A stretch of DNA of 64,000 bases from Lewinellaceae bacterium (GTDB taxonomy: Bacteria > Bacteroidota > Bacteroidia > Chitinophagales > Saprospiraceae). The position numbers and the translations under genes were made by a program. The DNA is taken from assembly GCA_020636155.1 (NCBI GenBank), contig JACJYM010000003.1, positions 62,001-126,000 of the forward strand. Reading direction: 5' to 3'. This document shows positions 27,719-36,386 of this stretch, piece after piece (position 1 is the stretch's first letter; every line of letters starts with the position of its first letter). The notes under the pieces are model-generated. The model did not search any database and was not told where the DNA came from. It was given only the letters and a program-made list of their open reading frames with translations.

Positions 27719-29281
27719 ATGAGGCACTATATCCTTATAGTAATATTAAGTATTGTGATGAGCCATAGTGGCTCATCACAATATTTCTCACGATCTTATT
27801 TTACGGATAATCCCCGCACCCAACACGCGAAACAGATTATCACTATTTCCAATTCTACCTATCCGGTTATTGTTAGAAAAGAACGCTGTGATGATGATTC
27901 AGCTTGTACAAAGCTATTCAGGATGGACAATGATGGAAATATAATATGGGAATCTGAAATTGTACAAACAACAAATTTTGATCCCTGCGTAGAGCATGAG
28001 GGCTTTATATATTGCTCCGGTATTGGTAATGACACCTTGCCTTATACTAAGCTCACTCTCTCTAAGGCTAAAGTATCGACAGGAGAGCAGATATGGACAA
28101 AAATATACCCCATACCTACAGATATTTACATAGGAGCCTATCCCTTTGCGACAGCTATACAGGACGATAAGATTGTAATTATTAGTCAGTCAAAATTAGC
28201 AAATAGTAGTTCTTATCAATTGAGATCCTTATTTATGCGACTCGATACTGATGGTGAGGTGATTGATAGCCTATATGCCTACAATACCCATTGGTATGAG
28301 GAGCTATACGATGCAGTCGGTATGCGTGATGGGTCACTGGCATTTTTAGATTGCGGGTACGATAGCCTTGGAGGACAAGAGTTTCATAACATATTGCGGG
28401 AGATATCCCCCGGCGTGCTAGACACCATCTACGAGCATTATAGAGTGGAAAATTTTGATTTAAGAGGACAGATGGCGATGAATGCCGATGAGGATTTTTT
28501 TATCCAGCTACATCCTGCCGATACTCTAATACTTTTCAGACCTTCCATTGTACCAAGCATTGCCAAAATACGGAAGGAAGCGGGCATACTCTGGCAGACC
28601 ACGGTACTCCCTGCGGGGGAGAGCCATGGGTCTATGGATGTGACAAACATCTCTGCCACCATGGACGGCGGGGTGCTGGTATGTGGCTTTGAGTATCCGA
28701 GTGTGAGCTATGAGGAGTTTACACAAGAGGGAAAGTACTTTACCTCAGCTTTTATCTTTAGATTGGCATCAGATGGGACTTTGCTGTGGAAGCGACGTTA
28801 CACAAGACCTCTCAATGAAGAGGACAACGACAAAAATCGACCATACAGTGCCTTCTATGATGTGAAAGAGTTACCAGATGGGTCTATAGTGGCAGGTGGC
28901 GACATATATGATGATTTTTGGAATGGCAGCGAAGAAGAATTACTGATAGTAAAGATGGATTCTGATGGTTGCATCCTGCCCGGATGTGGAGAAAATGTAC
29001 CCCTACATCCCGACGAGGGTTCTCCAGTAATAGACGATGTCGAGCCTAAACCCTACAAAATCTATCCTATACCGGCAACTGACCATGTGACCATATCAGG
29101 TATCGATAATCTATCCAAGGTACTAATAAATGATATAGCAGGAAGAAGGATAAAAGATATTGACATCCACAGTGTAGAAGAGTATAGAATAGATATCAGC
29201 GCCTTAAGACCGAGCTTTTACCAATTGATACTCATAGATGCGAGTGGTAAGAAGTGGCAAGACAGTATTATCAAGATGTGA
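27719..29281 (+). CDS. T9SS type A cargo protein with a beta-propeller-like body
   Basis: A 520-aa secreted protein. After the signal peptide (ending near SSQ) the body has repeated strand motifs of the WD/PQQ-like kind, such as KLFRMDNDGNIIWESE, MRLDTDGEVIDSLY and LASDGTLLWKRRY, typical of propeller proteins. The C-terminal 75 residues (YKIYPIPATDHVTIS, INDIAGRRI and a final strand) are a type A T9SS sorting domain, so it is probably attached to the cell surface or released. There is no catalytic motif. Its stop lies just before the second copy of the duplicated micro-ORF segment. Confidence 0.8.
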   Translation: MRHYILIVILSIVMSHSGSSQYFSRSYFTDNPRTQHAKQIITISNSTYPVIVRKERCDDDSACTKLFRMDNDGNIIWESEIVQTTNFDPCVEHEGFIYCSGIGNDTLPYTKLTLSKAKVSTGEQIWTKIYPIPTDIYIGAYPFATAIQDDKIVIISQSKLANSSSYQLRSLFMRLDTDGEVIDSLYAYNTHWYEELYDAVGMRDGSLAFLDCGYDSLGGQEFHNILREISPGVLDTIYEHYRVENFDLRGQMAMNADEDFFIQLHPADTLILFRPSIVPSIAKIRKEAGILWQTTVLPAGESHGSMDVTNISATMDGGVLVCGFEYPSVSYEEFTQEGKYFTSAFIFRLASDGTLLWKRRYTRPLNEEDNDKNRPYSAFYDVKELPDGSIVAGGDIYDDFWNGSEEELLIVKMDSDGCILPGCGENVPLHPDEGSPVIDDVEPKPYKIYPIPATDHVTISGIDNLSKVLINDIAGRRIKDIDIHSVEEYRIDISALRPSFYQLILIDASGKKWQDSIIKM

Positions 29282-29295
29282 CATGACTTAAAATC

Positions 29296-29328
29296 ATGAA
29301 AGAGAAAAAGCTGATCGTAGTGAAATAA
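29296..29328 (+). other. 10-codon micro-ORF MKEKKLIVVK, copy B of a duplicated intergenic segment
   Basis: Near-identical to the segment at 20311-20350, with the same ATG, 10 codons and TAA. It is 15 nt after the stop of the upstream T9SS gene. Its last codons overlap the left arm of a hairpin (29322-29348) that is absent from copy A, so the conserved feature is the ORF-containing stretch, not this hairpin. Confidence 0.4.
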
Positions 29329-29348
29329 ATGCCTAGCCAATTTATTTC
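29322..29348. other. AT-rich hairpin between convergent genes
   Basis: GAAATAAAT (29322-29330) and ATTTATTTC (29340-29348) are perfect inverse repeats with a 9-nt loop. They sit between the 3' ends of the T9SS gene and the purine phosphorylase gene. A weak bidirectional terminator is possible, but the stem has only one G-C pair. Confidence 0.4.
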
Positions 29349-29349
29349 C

Positions 29350-30171
29350 TCATATCTCCGCCACGACTTTTTGCACCAATAATGCCAGCGGTCCACTGCT
29401 TTTATTGACTTGCATGATGACATCCTGAACGGTCGTTTTCTCTAGTCTGGCTTTTGGAAAGCACACATTAGAAACGATGGATAAGGCAAGTACCTGGATG
29501 CCGGAATGCACTGCCACGATGACCTCAGGTACGGTGCTCATCCCTATCATGTCACCACCGAGTATGCGTGCCATTCGATATTCCGCAGGCGTCTCAAGAT
29601 TAGGCCCTTGCAATCCAAAATAAACACCTTCTTGCAATGATATATTGAGTTTAGAAGCACATTCTTTGGTGAGGTTTTGCAATCTGTGGGAATAGGCCTC
29701 TAGCATATCTGGAAATCTCAAACCCAATTTTTCGTCGTTGGTGCCTCTCAAGGGATTCTCTGGGGTAAAGTTGATGTGATCCGTTATCAAGACAATATCA
29801 CCTTTCTCATAATGAGGATTTACGGCGCCTGTCGCATTGGTCAAGATAATATTTTCAATGCCCAATTCTTTTAAAACTCTGATGGGTAGGGTGATTTTTT
29901 TGGTCGAATATCCCTCATAATAGTGAAATCTACCACTGAGCATGATCACCTCGATACCATTCAGCTTTCCCCAGATCAACTCGCCTTCGTGTCCCTCTGA
30001 CGTACTGACAGGAAAATGAGGGATGTCAAAGTAATTGAGGATTCCATAAACTTCAATGTCATTCCGCAACGAGGTCAGCCCTGTACCCAGCACAATGGCG
30101 ATTTTAGCATGGCCATGGTATTCTTTTTTTAGGAATTTGGTGGCACCTTGTACCTTATCATGTAATGTCAT
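29350..30171 (-). CDS. Purine nucleoside phosphorylase (PNP family II)
   Basis: Cleaves purine nucleosides with phosphate to the free base and ribose 1-phosphate, for purine salvage in the cytoplasm. The trimeric PNP signature is clear: the phosphate loop LGTGL near residue 28, then EGHEGELIWG, SGRFHYYEGY, GPNLETPAEYRM and GMSTVPEVIVA. At 273 aa it has normal length. The start lies 30 nt after the mqnC stop, so both may be co-transcribed. Although mqnB-type futalosine hydrolases are also in the PNP fold, the motifs here fit true PNP, not MqnB. Confidence 0.93.
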   Translation of the reverse strand: MTLHDKVQGATKFLKKEYHGHAKIAIVLGTGLTSLRNDIEVYGILNYFDIPHFPVSTSEGHEGELIWGKLNGIEVIMLSGRFHYYEGYSTKKITLPIRVLKELGIENIILTNATGAVNPHYEKGDIVLITDHINFTPENPLRGTNDEKLGLRFPDMLEAYSHRLQNLTKECASKLNISLQEGVYFGLQGPNLETPAEYRMARILGGDMIGMSTVPEVIVAVHSGIQVLALSIVSNVCFPKARLEKTTVQDVIMQVNKSSGPLALLVQKVVAEI

Positions 30172-30201
30172 TCTTTCTATTTTAATGTTCAGAATAATTG
30201 T

Positions 30202-31344
30202 CTAATCGACAATCATTTCTTGCTTGTTAAGCGCTTGTTGTTTTATGTTTTCCGGCACCTCTCGATACTCGTATTGTTGGTTTCTCAACTTAGGAATAAA
30301 CCCGGCTTCTTTGATGGCTTCCTGTATTCCATTGGCGGTAAATCGAAAGGCTGCACCTGCCGCAGAAACCACATTTTCTTCTATCATAATGCTGCCAAAA
30401 TCATTGGCTCCGGCATGTAGGCAGATTTGGGCTATTTGCTTACCTACGGTCAACCAACTGGCTTGTATATTTTGAATATTGGGGAGCATGAGGCGACTCA
30501 GGGAAATCATTCTCAGATATTCGTCACCTGAGCAGGTGTTTCTCGCTCTTTTGAGCTTTTTGAGTATGGTATGCTCATCCATAAATGGCCAAGGAATGAA
30601 GGCAATAAATCCTACGGCATCATCCGGTTTTTGAGATTGAATGTTACGGATATCGATGAGATGTTGAACTCTTTCTTCGTCAGTCTCTATATGGCCAAAC
30701 ATCATCGTGGCGGAAGTCGTTATGTGCAGTTTATGAGCTTCGTGCATGATTTGTAGCCACTCCTCTGCGCCGCATTTTCCTTTACTAATAAGCCTTCTCA
30801 CTCGGTCATCCAATATCTCAGCACCGGCACCCGGCAGCGAATCCAAGCCTGAATCTCTCAATGCCTTGAGTACTTCGTGATGACTTTTGTTTTCTAATTT
30901 ACAGATATGTGCCACTTCAGGTGGGCCCAATGCATGGAGTTTTAGATTAGGGTATAGGTTTTTTAATGTCTTAAATAAATCCACATAATAGTCCAATCCT
31001 AAGTCGGGATGATGCCCACCTTGTAGGAGTAATTGGTCACCACCGAATTCGAAAGTTTCCTCAATTTTTTGCTTGTATTCTTCTATTGAGGTGACATAAG
31101 ATTCGTCATGACCCGGTCGTCGATAGAAGTTACAAAATTTGCAATTGGCTATACAAACATTGGTAGTGTTGCTGTTTCTATCAATTATCCAGCTGACGTA
31201 ATTATTAGGATTTAGTTTTTTTCTTACCGCATTGCCTGCATACATGAGGGACGCAGTCGGAGCATTTCTAAAAAGGAAAAGACCCTCGTCCTTGTTGAGA
31301 AATTCAAGATTTATGGCTCTGGTTAGTAGCTTATCTATGTTCAT
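30202..31344 (-). CDS. mqnC: Cyclic dehypoxanthine futalosine synthase (radical SAM)
   Basis: A radical SAM enzyme of the futalosine route to menaquinone. It cyclises dehypoxanthine futalosine. The [4Fe-4S] cluster motif is CIANCKFC (C64, C68, C71), followed by FYRRPGH, which separates MqnC from its relatives MqnE and CofH. GGHHPDLGLDYY is also typical. At 380 aa it fits the family. No other menaquinone gene is in the window. The downstream neighbour is purine nucleoside phosphorylase. Confidence 0.9.
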   Translation of the reverse strand: MNIDKLLTRAINLEFLNKDEGLFLFRNAPTASLMYAGNAVRKKLNPNNYVSWIIDRNSNTTNVCIANCKFCNFYRRPGHDESYVTSIEEYKQKIEETFEFGGDQLLLQGGHHPDLGLDYYVDLFKTLKNLYPNLKLHALGPPEVAHICKLENKSHHEVLKALRDSGLDSLPGAGAEILDDRVRRLISKGKCGAEEWLQIMHEAHKLHITTSATMMFGHIETDEERVQHLIDIRNIQSQKPDDAVGFIAFIPWPFMDEHTILKKLKRARNTCSGDEYLRMISLSRLMLPNIQNIQASWLTVGKQIAQICLHAGANDFGSIMIEENVVSAAGAAFRFTANGIQEAIKEAGFIPKLRNQQYEYREVPENIKQQALNKQEMIVD

Positions 31345-31480
31345 TCAATCGACGCTTTGGCACAAAGATATTAAAAGATATAATCATAAGGCGCTTAAAG
31401 AGTCACGATAAAATATGTTTTTGGAATAAGAGTGAAAAACTCTTTTAATGAACAGATTTGATTTAAGTCAAACATTATCT

Positions 31481-32026
31481 TTACTTATCCTCGTTATCGG
31501 TAAAATGCCGAACGGATTTTTCTTTATTGAATTTTTCACTATTAAATGTTTCAGATTTACCTAGAGGTATTGTCAGGCTCTCCCATGCAGTATCATACAT
31601 CTTAGCCACATAAACTATCTGACCAATATGATATGAATAGTGAGCCAGCTGTCTTTCGATGGCTTCACTGATTTTATGCCCTTCATTTCTTATGTAAATG
31701 ATGGAATTTAAATCAGAGTCTTTTAATGAATTTAGAGTATCGAACAACACCTTCCAGCCCTTTTCCCAGTAGTTTAATAATTCATCTTTTGAGGTAAAAT
31801 CATCAATGAATTCACCATCTCGGTTTCTCCAAGATTTTTCACCATCAGTAGTAAAAATATCTGTCCATCTTGAAATCATATTGCCAGCGATATGTTTCAT
31901 GATGATACTGATGGAATTGCTTTGCTCATTGGGTTGACGTTGCAATTCTTTAAAACTTAAATGACTCATCGATTTATCCGCAAGATTTTTGTAATACTTG
32001 AATAAATTGACATAAGATGTGACCAT
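31481..32026 (-). CDS. DinB-fold protein (DUF1572 type)
   Basis: A 181-aa cytoplasmic protein with the DinB four-helix fold. The motif MKHIAGNMISRWTDIF, with an early metal-ligand histidine, and the C-terminal ERQLAHYSYHIGQIVYVAKM, which gives the other two histidines, match the DUF1572 branch. This branch is close to bacillithiol-transferase-like proteins. It sits 15 nt downstream of yraN on the same strand. With the DinB protein near 19.7 kb and ypdA near 58.2 kb, it supports bacillithiol use, though it does not prove it. Confidence 0.85.
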   Translation of the reverse strand: MVTSYVNLFKYYKNLADKSMSHLSFKELQRQPNEQSNSISIIMKHIAGNMISRWTDIFTTDGEKSWRNRDGEFIDDFTSKDELLNYWEKGWKVLFDTLNSLKDSDLNSIIYIRNEGHKISEAIERQLAHYSYHIGQIVYVAKMYDTAWESLTIPLGKSETFNSEKFNKEKSVRHFTDNEDK

Positions 32027-32041
32027 TTGATTGATAATTTT

Positions 32042-32419
32042 TTAGTTAAAAAATGCATCCTCATAATGAATGATTTCATATTGATTTTTGTTGTAAAAAA
32101 TCACCGAAACGATGTCAAATCTAATTTCCCATTCGTAATTTATTGATTTCATGTATTGTGAAGCCGCGTCGAGAATCAACATTTTTTTCTTTTCATTGAC
32201 TGCTATTTCCGGAGTGGTGAATACATTTTCTTGCCCTGATTTGACTTCGACAAAGACCAATGTTGAGTTATCTTTTGCAATGATGTCAATTTCTGCTCGG
32301 CTATATCGCCAATTCACTTCCATGATTTCATATCCCTTTTTGAGGAGATACTCAACGGCTAATTTTTCGCCTTTCTCTCCAGTAATTAAGTGGTTGTTTC
32401 TTGGATTTTTTATGTTCAT
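32042..32419 (-). CDS. yraN: YraN/UPF0102 family protein
   Basis: A 125-aa endonuclease-fold protein. The conserved GEKLAVEYLLKKGYEIMEVNWRY start and the catalytic-like series AEIDIIAKD and FVEVKSG match the D-ExK pattern of Holliday-junction-resolvase-like nucleases. The true function of YraN is not settled. It is divergent from the sugar-phosphate isomerase gene, and its stop is 15 nt before the DUF1572 gene. Confidence 0.92.
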   Translation of the reverse strand: MNIKNPRNNHLITGEKGEKLAVEYLLKKGYEIMEVNWRYSRAEIDIIAKDNSTLVFVEVKSGQENVFTTPEIAVNEKKKMLILDAASQYMKSINYEWEIRFDIVSVIFYNKNQYEIIHYEDAFFN

Positions 32420-32492
32420 TTATGGAAGTTTGGTTTAAAGTTAATAAAATATAAATAAAGCAAATATTATTAACTTGAAATGCAAAACTCCG

Positions 32493-32500
32493 TACATTTG
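32493..32500 (+). promoter_or_regulatory. Putative -7 element for the isomerase gene
   Basis: TACATTTG matches TAnnTTTG exactly. A TTG at 32475-32477 is 15 nt upstream, shorter than the common spacing. The element overlaps the first residues of the longer reading frame, so the ATG pair at 32535/32538 is the real start. Confidence 0.6.
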
Positions 32501-32534
32501 TAGTTTGTATAAAATTAATAAAGCATCTCATATC

Positions 32535-33524
32535 ATGATGGATCAATTGATTGAGCGATTTCCAGCTCAGTTATTAGAAGCGATAGAAATAGGGGAGTCC
32601 CTCGAAATTCGTACTACAAAGAATCAAATTGACAAAATTTATGTTGCGGGTCTTGGTGGTTCAGGAATTGGAGCCGATTTTGTTGCAGAATTTATTGCAG
32701 ATGAATGTCCTATACCGTACTTAGTCGGTAAATCGTACGATGTTCCGAATTATGTTAATGATAAAACATTGGCCGTATTGAGTTCTTACAGTGGTAATAC
32801 TGAAGAAACTCTTTCGGCTTATGAAAAGGTAAAAGCTGCCGGTGCTAAAATATTCATTATCTCTTCGGGAGGTAAATTAATAGACATAGCTAAAAATGAA
32901 GGCTATGATTATGTAAAAGTACCAGACAATTGGCCGTCGCCACGTGCTTGTCTTGGTTATTCCTTAGTGCAGCAAATGTACATGGTGTATAAACTTGGAC
33001 TCATCGGAAAAGAAAAAATCAATCAGCTGAAATCTTCGGTTGACTTGGTAAAATTTAATATGGATGATATCAAGGTCAAAGCAGAAAAAATAGCAGAACT
33101 TCTCAATGGGAAAATCCCGGTAATCTACACTACCGATAGGATGGAAGCCGTAGCGGTAAGATTCAGACAGCAAATCAATGAAAATTCAAAAATGCTTTGC
33201 TGGCACCATGTCGTACCTGAGATGAATCACAATGAACTCGTGGGCTGGAGAGATAAAAATGACAATTTGGCCGTAATCTATTTTAGAAATAGAGACGATT
33301 ATAAGAGAAATGCCATAAGAATAGACATCAATAAGGAAATCATTGGACAATATACCAACACAATTATTGAAGTTTACTCTAAAGGACAATCTCTCATTGA
33401 AAAGTCCATTTATTTTGTCCATTTGGGAGATTGGGTGAGCTGGTATTTATCAGTATTGCACCATGTCGATGCTATTGAAGTCAAGGTGATTGATTTCTTA
33501 AAATCAGAATTGGCGAAAGTCTAA
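32535..33524 (+). CDS. Bifunctional phosphoglucose/phosphomannose isomerase
   Basis: This is the SIS-domain isomerase of the Pgi/Pmi type. It converts glucose 6-phosphate or mannose 6-phosphate to fructose 6-phosphate in the cytoplasm. GLGGSGIGADFVAEF begins the first SIS domain, followed by VLSSYSGNTEETLSAYEKA-like sequence (SYSGNTEET) that binds the phosphate. The second domain includes ENSKMLCWHHVVPEMNHNELVGW, with the catalytic glutamate and histidine. At 330 aa from the chosen ATG it fits the family. The longer frame from 32475 crosses the promoter and is rejected. The PpiC/SurA-type chaperone gene starts 55 nt later. Confidence 0.92.
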   Translation: MMDQLIERFPAQLLEAIEIGESLEIRTTKNQIDKIYVAGLGGSGIGADFVAEFIADECPIPYLVGKSYDVPNYVNDKTLAVLSSYSGNTEETLSAYEKVKAAGAKIFIISSGGKLIDIAKNEGYDYVKVPDNWPSPRACLGYSLVQQMYMVYKLGLIGKEKINQLKSSVDLVKFNMDDIKVKAEKIAELLNGKIPVIYTTDRMEAVAVRFRQQINENSKMLCWHHVVPEMNHNELVGWRDKNDNLAVIYFRNRDDYKRNAIRIDINKEIIGQYTNTIIEVYSKGQSLIEKSIYFVHLGDWVSWYLSVLHHVDAIEVKVIDFLKSELAKV

Positions 33525-33579
33525 TTAGTTAAAATTCAGAAGAATAAAAGCTATTCATTCAATAAACAAATTAATAAAA

Positions 33580-35544
33580 ATGAAATTGAAGAATTTTTTA
33601 ATAATTTTATTCCTTGCAAGTTTTTTCTCCTTAAAAGCCCAAAAGAATACCGATGTGTTGATGACCATCGGTGGGAATCCCGTGACTGTTGGAGAGTTTA
33701 AGTACATCTACGAAAAAAATAACGGTGATAAAGCCGACTACTCAGAGGCTAGTATCACTGAGTATTTGGATTTGTACAAAAAATTCAAACTCAAAGTTGC
33801 CAAGGCTAAGGATATGAAATTGGATACCATTCAAGCATTGAACGACGAATTGGCGGGATATAGAACTCAGTTGGCTAATAGTTATCTCATGGACAAGGAA
33901 GTGATGAACAATCTTTATAAAGAATTGTACGATCGTATGGATCATGATATTGATGTGAGCCATATCGTCGTCACCCTCCCAAAAAATCCAAATGACAGCC
34001 AGCGAAAAGCAGCAGAAGATAAGATCAATGAAGTCTATGCCAAACTGAAAAGTGGAGAGAGATTTGAGAAATTGGCAGCGGAATATAGCGATGATAAATT
34101 GTCAGCAAGTACGGGTGGTCGCATAGGATTTTTTACGGCCATGATGCCCAATGGTTTTTACGAATTTGAAAATGCCATGTATAGTTTACCTGCGGGACAA
34201 TACTCTGAGCCTTTTACTTCAAAACTTGGATATCATATAATCAAAGTTAACGGTATCAGACCCGCAAAAGGCCGGGTAGAGGTAGCACAGATTCTCATTA
34301 GAAAAGAAGCTACAGACAAAACCGGAGATGAAGCCAAAACAAAAATAAATGAGGTTTATACAATGCTCAATAATGGAGCCGATTTTGATGAGATGGTGGC
34401 ACAGTTTTCTGATGATAAACAGACCAAAACAAAAGGGGGAGTTTTGCCTGAATTTGGGATAAACCAATACAGCAAAGAATTTGAAGAAGAGGCATTTGGA
34501 TTGAAAAATGTAGGTGATTACACGAAGCCGTTTGAAACGAATGTAGGATGGCATATTTTGAAAAAAGTGAAGGATGTAAAAAAGGATAATTTTGATATTT
34601 TCAAAAGAAAAATTGAGCCTAAGCTTAAAAAAGACGAGCGGTACGAAATAGCTCAGAACGAACTCATCGAGGGGATAAAAAAAGATGCACACTATACCTT
34701 GAATACTATGGTTCTCAATGAATTCATAGATTCTTTGGATGCGGATTTTTATACCTTCAAATGGAAGCCCAGTGAGGCTCCTTATATGCAAAAACCATTA
34801 ATCAATTTTGATGGAGGCTACACGAAAAGCTTATCGGATTTTGCAGAATTTTGTAAGAAAAACACAAGAATTAGACTCAAATATGAAGATAATGTTCCTA
34901 CAACTGAAGTCGTAAATGAATTGTTGAACCAATTTTCAAAAGAGGAAGCGCTTAATTATGAACAACAAAACCTCGAGGCCAAATATCCTGATTTTAAGTC
35001 TTTGATGAGAGAATACGAGGAGGGCATATTATTATTCGAAGCGACAAAAATGGAGGTTTGGGACAAAGCCAATCAAGACACTTTAGGGCTTTATCAATAT
35101 TATGAAAATAATAAGAATAATTACACTTGGAACAAGAGAGCCAAAGTTTCTAAATACATCCTGCACGGCACGGATCAGGAAAAAGGAGAAGAAGTAGTTA
35201 AATACGCTGAAAAATCAGACCCGGAATCTGTAGTCAAAGAATTTGGAAAGGAATTTATAGAGGTGATTCCGGTAGAATATGACTTAAGTAGCAACGAACT
35301 TTATGGTGTTGTCAAGGAAAAAAATGCAGTTTCAAATCTTAAAGTGGACAAGCCATCGGGTCTTATGATGTTTAAAAAAATTGAGGAAATACTTCCGGCA
35401 CGAAGAAAAACATTAGAAGAATCTCGCGGTTATGTCATTGCCGATTATCAAAGTTACCTTGAAGATAAGTGGGTGAGACAACTCAAAAATGATTTCAATG
35501 TTGAGGTGAATGACAAGGTGCTCAAGCAATTAATAAAAAAATAA
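33580..35544 (+). CDS. Periplasmic PpiC-type peptidyl-prolyl isomerase with two rotamase domains
   Basis: A 654-aa secreted foldase. A signal peptide (ending KAQ) is followed by a helical N-terminal chaperone part, then two parvulin domains. The first, about residues 125-225, runs from DVSHIVVTLPK to FTSKLGYHIIKV. The second, about 230-325, runs from EVAQILIRKEA to FETNVGWHILKK. A long C-terminal helical part follows. The arrangement is SurA-like with extra C-terminal length. It begins a three-gene chaperone unit that probably helps outer-membrane proteins fold in the periplasm. Only 2 nt separate it from the next gene. Confidence 0.92.
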   Translation: MKLKNFLIILFLASFFSLKAQKNTDVLMTIGGNPVTVGEFKYIYEKNNGDKADYSEASITEYLDLYKKFKLKVAKAKDMKLDTIQALNDELAGYRTQLANSYLMDKEVMNNLYKELYDRMDHDIDVSHIVVTLPKNPNDSQRKAAEDKINEVYAKLKSGERFEKLAAEYSDDKLSASTGGRIGFFTAMMPNGFYEFENAMYSLPAGQYSEPFTSKLGYHIIKVNGIRPAKGRVEVAQILIRKEATDKTGDEAKTKINEVYTMLNNGADFDEMVAQFSDDKQTKTKGGVLPEFGINQYSKEFEEEAFGLKNVGDYTKPFETNVGWHILKKVKDVKKDNFDIFKRKIEPKLKKDERYEIAQNELIEGIKKDAHYTLNTMVLNEFIDSLDADFYTFKWKPSEAPYMQKPLINFDGGYTKSLSDFAEFCKKNTRIRLKYEDNVPTTEVVNELLNQFSKEEALNYEQQNLEAKYPDFKSLMREYEEGILLFEATKMEVWDKANQDTLGLYQYYENNKNNYTWNKRAKVSKYILHGTDQEKGEEVVKYAEKSDPESVVKEFGKEFIEVIPVEYDLSSNELYGVVKEKNAVSNLKVDKPSGLMMFKKIEEILPARRKTLEESRGYVIADYQSYLEDKWVRQLKNDFNVEVNDKVLKQLIKK

Positions 35545-35546
35545 TT

Positions 35547-36386
35547 TTGCTGTACAAGTATTTATTGTTTTCGGTATTGGCATTGGTCGCCTGCAAAAAG
35601 AAAGATTCGATGGAATTCAAAGAATCCGGTAAGGTCATTGCCAGTATCGGTGATAAAAATTTGTACTTATCTGATTTAGGGGATATCAAGCCTACCGCCG
35701 AGGGTCAAGATAGTGTGCAGTTGGTAGAAGCGTATATCGACAATTGGCTGCGAAATAATGCCATTCTGATAGAAGCGGAAAGAAGCTATTCGGACAATGA
35801 AAATTTGGATAAACTTGTCAGAGAATATCGAAATTCTTTAATGATATACGATTATGAAGGAAAAGTGATTGAAGAACGATTAGATACCATAGTCACACAG
35901 GCACAGATTAAAGAAGTGTATGACAAATATGGAGATCAATATCTCATAGGTACTAAGCTCATTAAGTTTTGGTTTGCAAAAGCACCTGAAAAAACTAAAA
36001 AGATAGACCAGTTTTATGTAGATTGGAAAAAGGGTAATAGAGCAAAGGTTGAAAAATTCTGTGAAGAAAAAAAGCTCACTTGTCTATTTGAAGATGTGGA
36101 ATGGGACACGGAAAGGGCTTTGCTTTCGTTAGTAGATCAGGATGTTTTTAAATCAAGTCAATTGGTCGAAGGGGCAACATTGATTAAAAATAAAAATGGC
36201 AACGAATATTTTTTAAAAATTATCGATCTCGTACCTGAAAATTCAGTGCCACCGATGGAATACATCGAATCCAAAATTCGAAAAGTGATAATAAATAATA
36301 GAAAGAAGGAAATACTTCAAAATTTAAAAGATAATTTATATAAAAAACAGTTGAATGCTAACAAAGTCAAAATATATCGCAATTAA
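35547..36386 (+). CDS. Chaperone lipoprotein of the PpiC/SurA neighbourhood
   Basis: A 279-aa lipoprotein with the signal ending LVAC (C16) and starting with TTG (35547), 2 nt after the previous stop. After a helical part (VEAYIDNWLRNNAILIEAER) the frame is similar to the SurA/PrsA helical chaperone core. I do not see a complete parvulin domain with its active-site pattern. It is probably an accessory or degenerate foldase. Its 3' end overlaps the SurA-like gene by 32 nt, which fits one operon of three. Confidence 0.7.
   Translation: MLYKYLLFSVLALVACKKKDSMEFKESGKVIASIGDKNLYLSDLGDIKPTAEGQDSVQLVEAYIDNWLRNNAILIEAERSYSDNENLDKLVREYRNSLMIYDYEGKVIEERLDTIVTQAQIKEVYDKYGDQYLIGTKLIKFWFAKAPEKTKKIDQFYVDWKKGNRAKVEKFCEEKKLTCLFEDVEWDTERALLSLVDQDVFKSSQLVEGATLIKNKNGNEYFLKIIDLVPENSVPPMEYIESKIRKVIINNRKKEILQNLKDNLYKKQLNANKVKIYRN

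Noticed and set aside
32475..32534. Upstream start of the isomerase gene
   Set aside because: It covers a TACATTTG promoter element and lacks family similarity in the added 20 residues.
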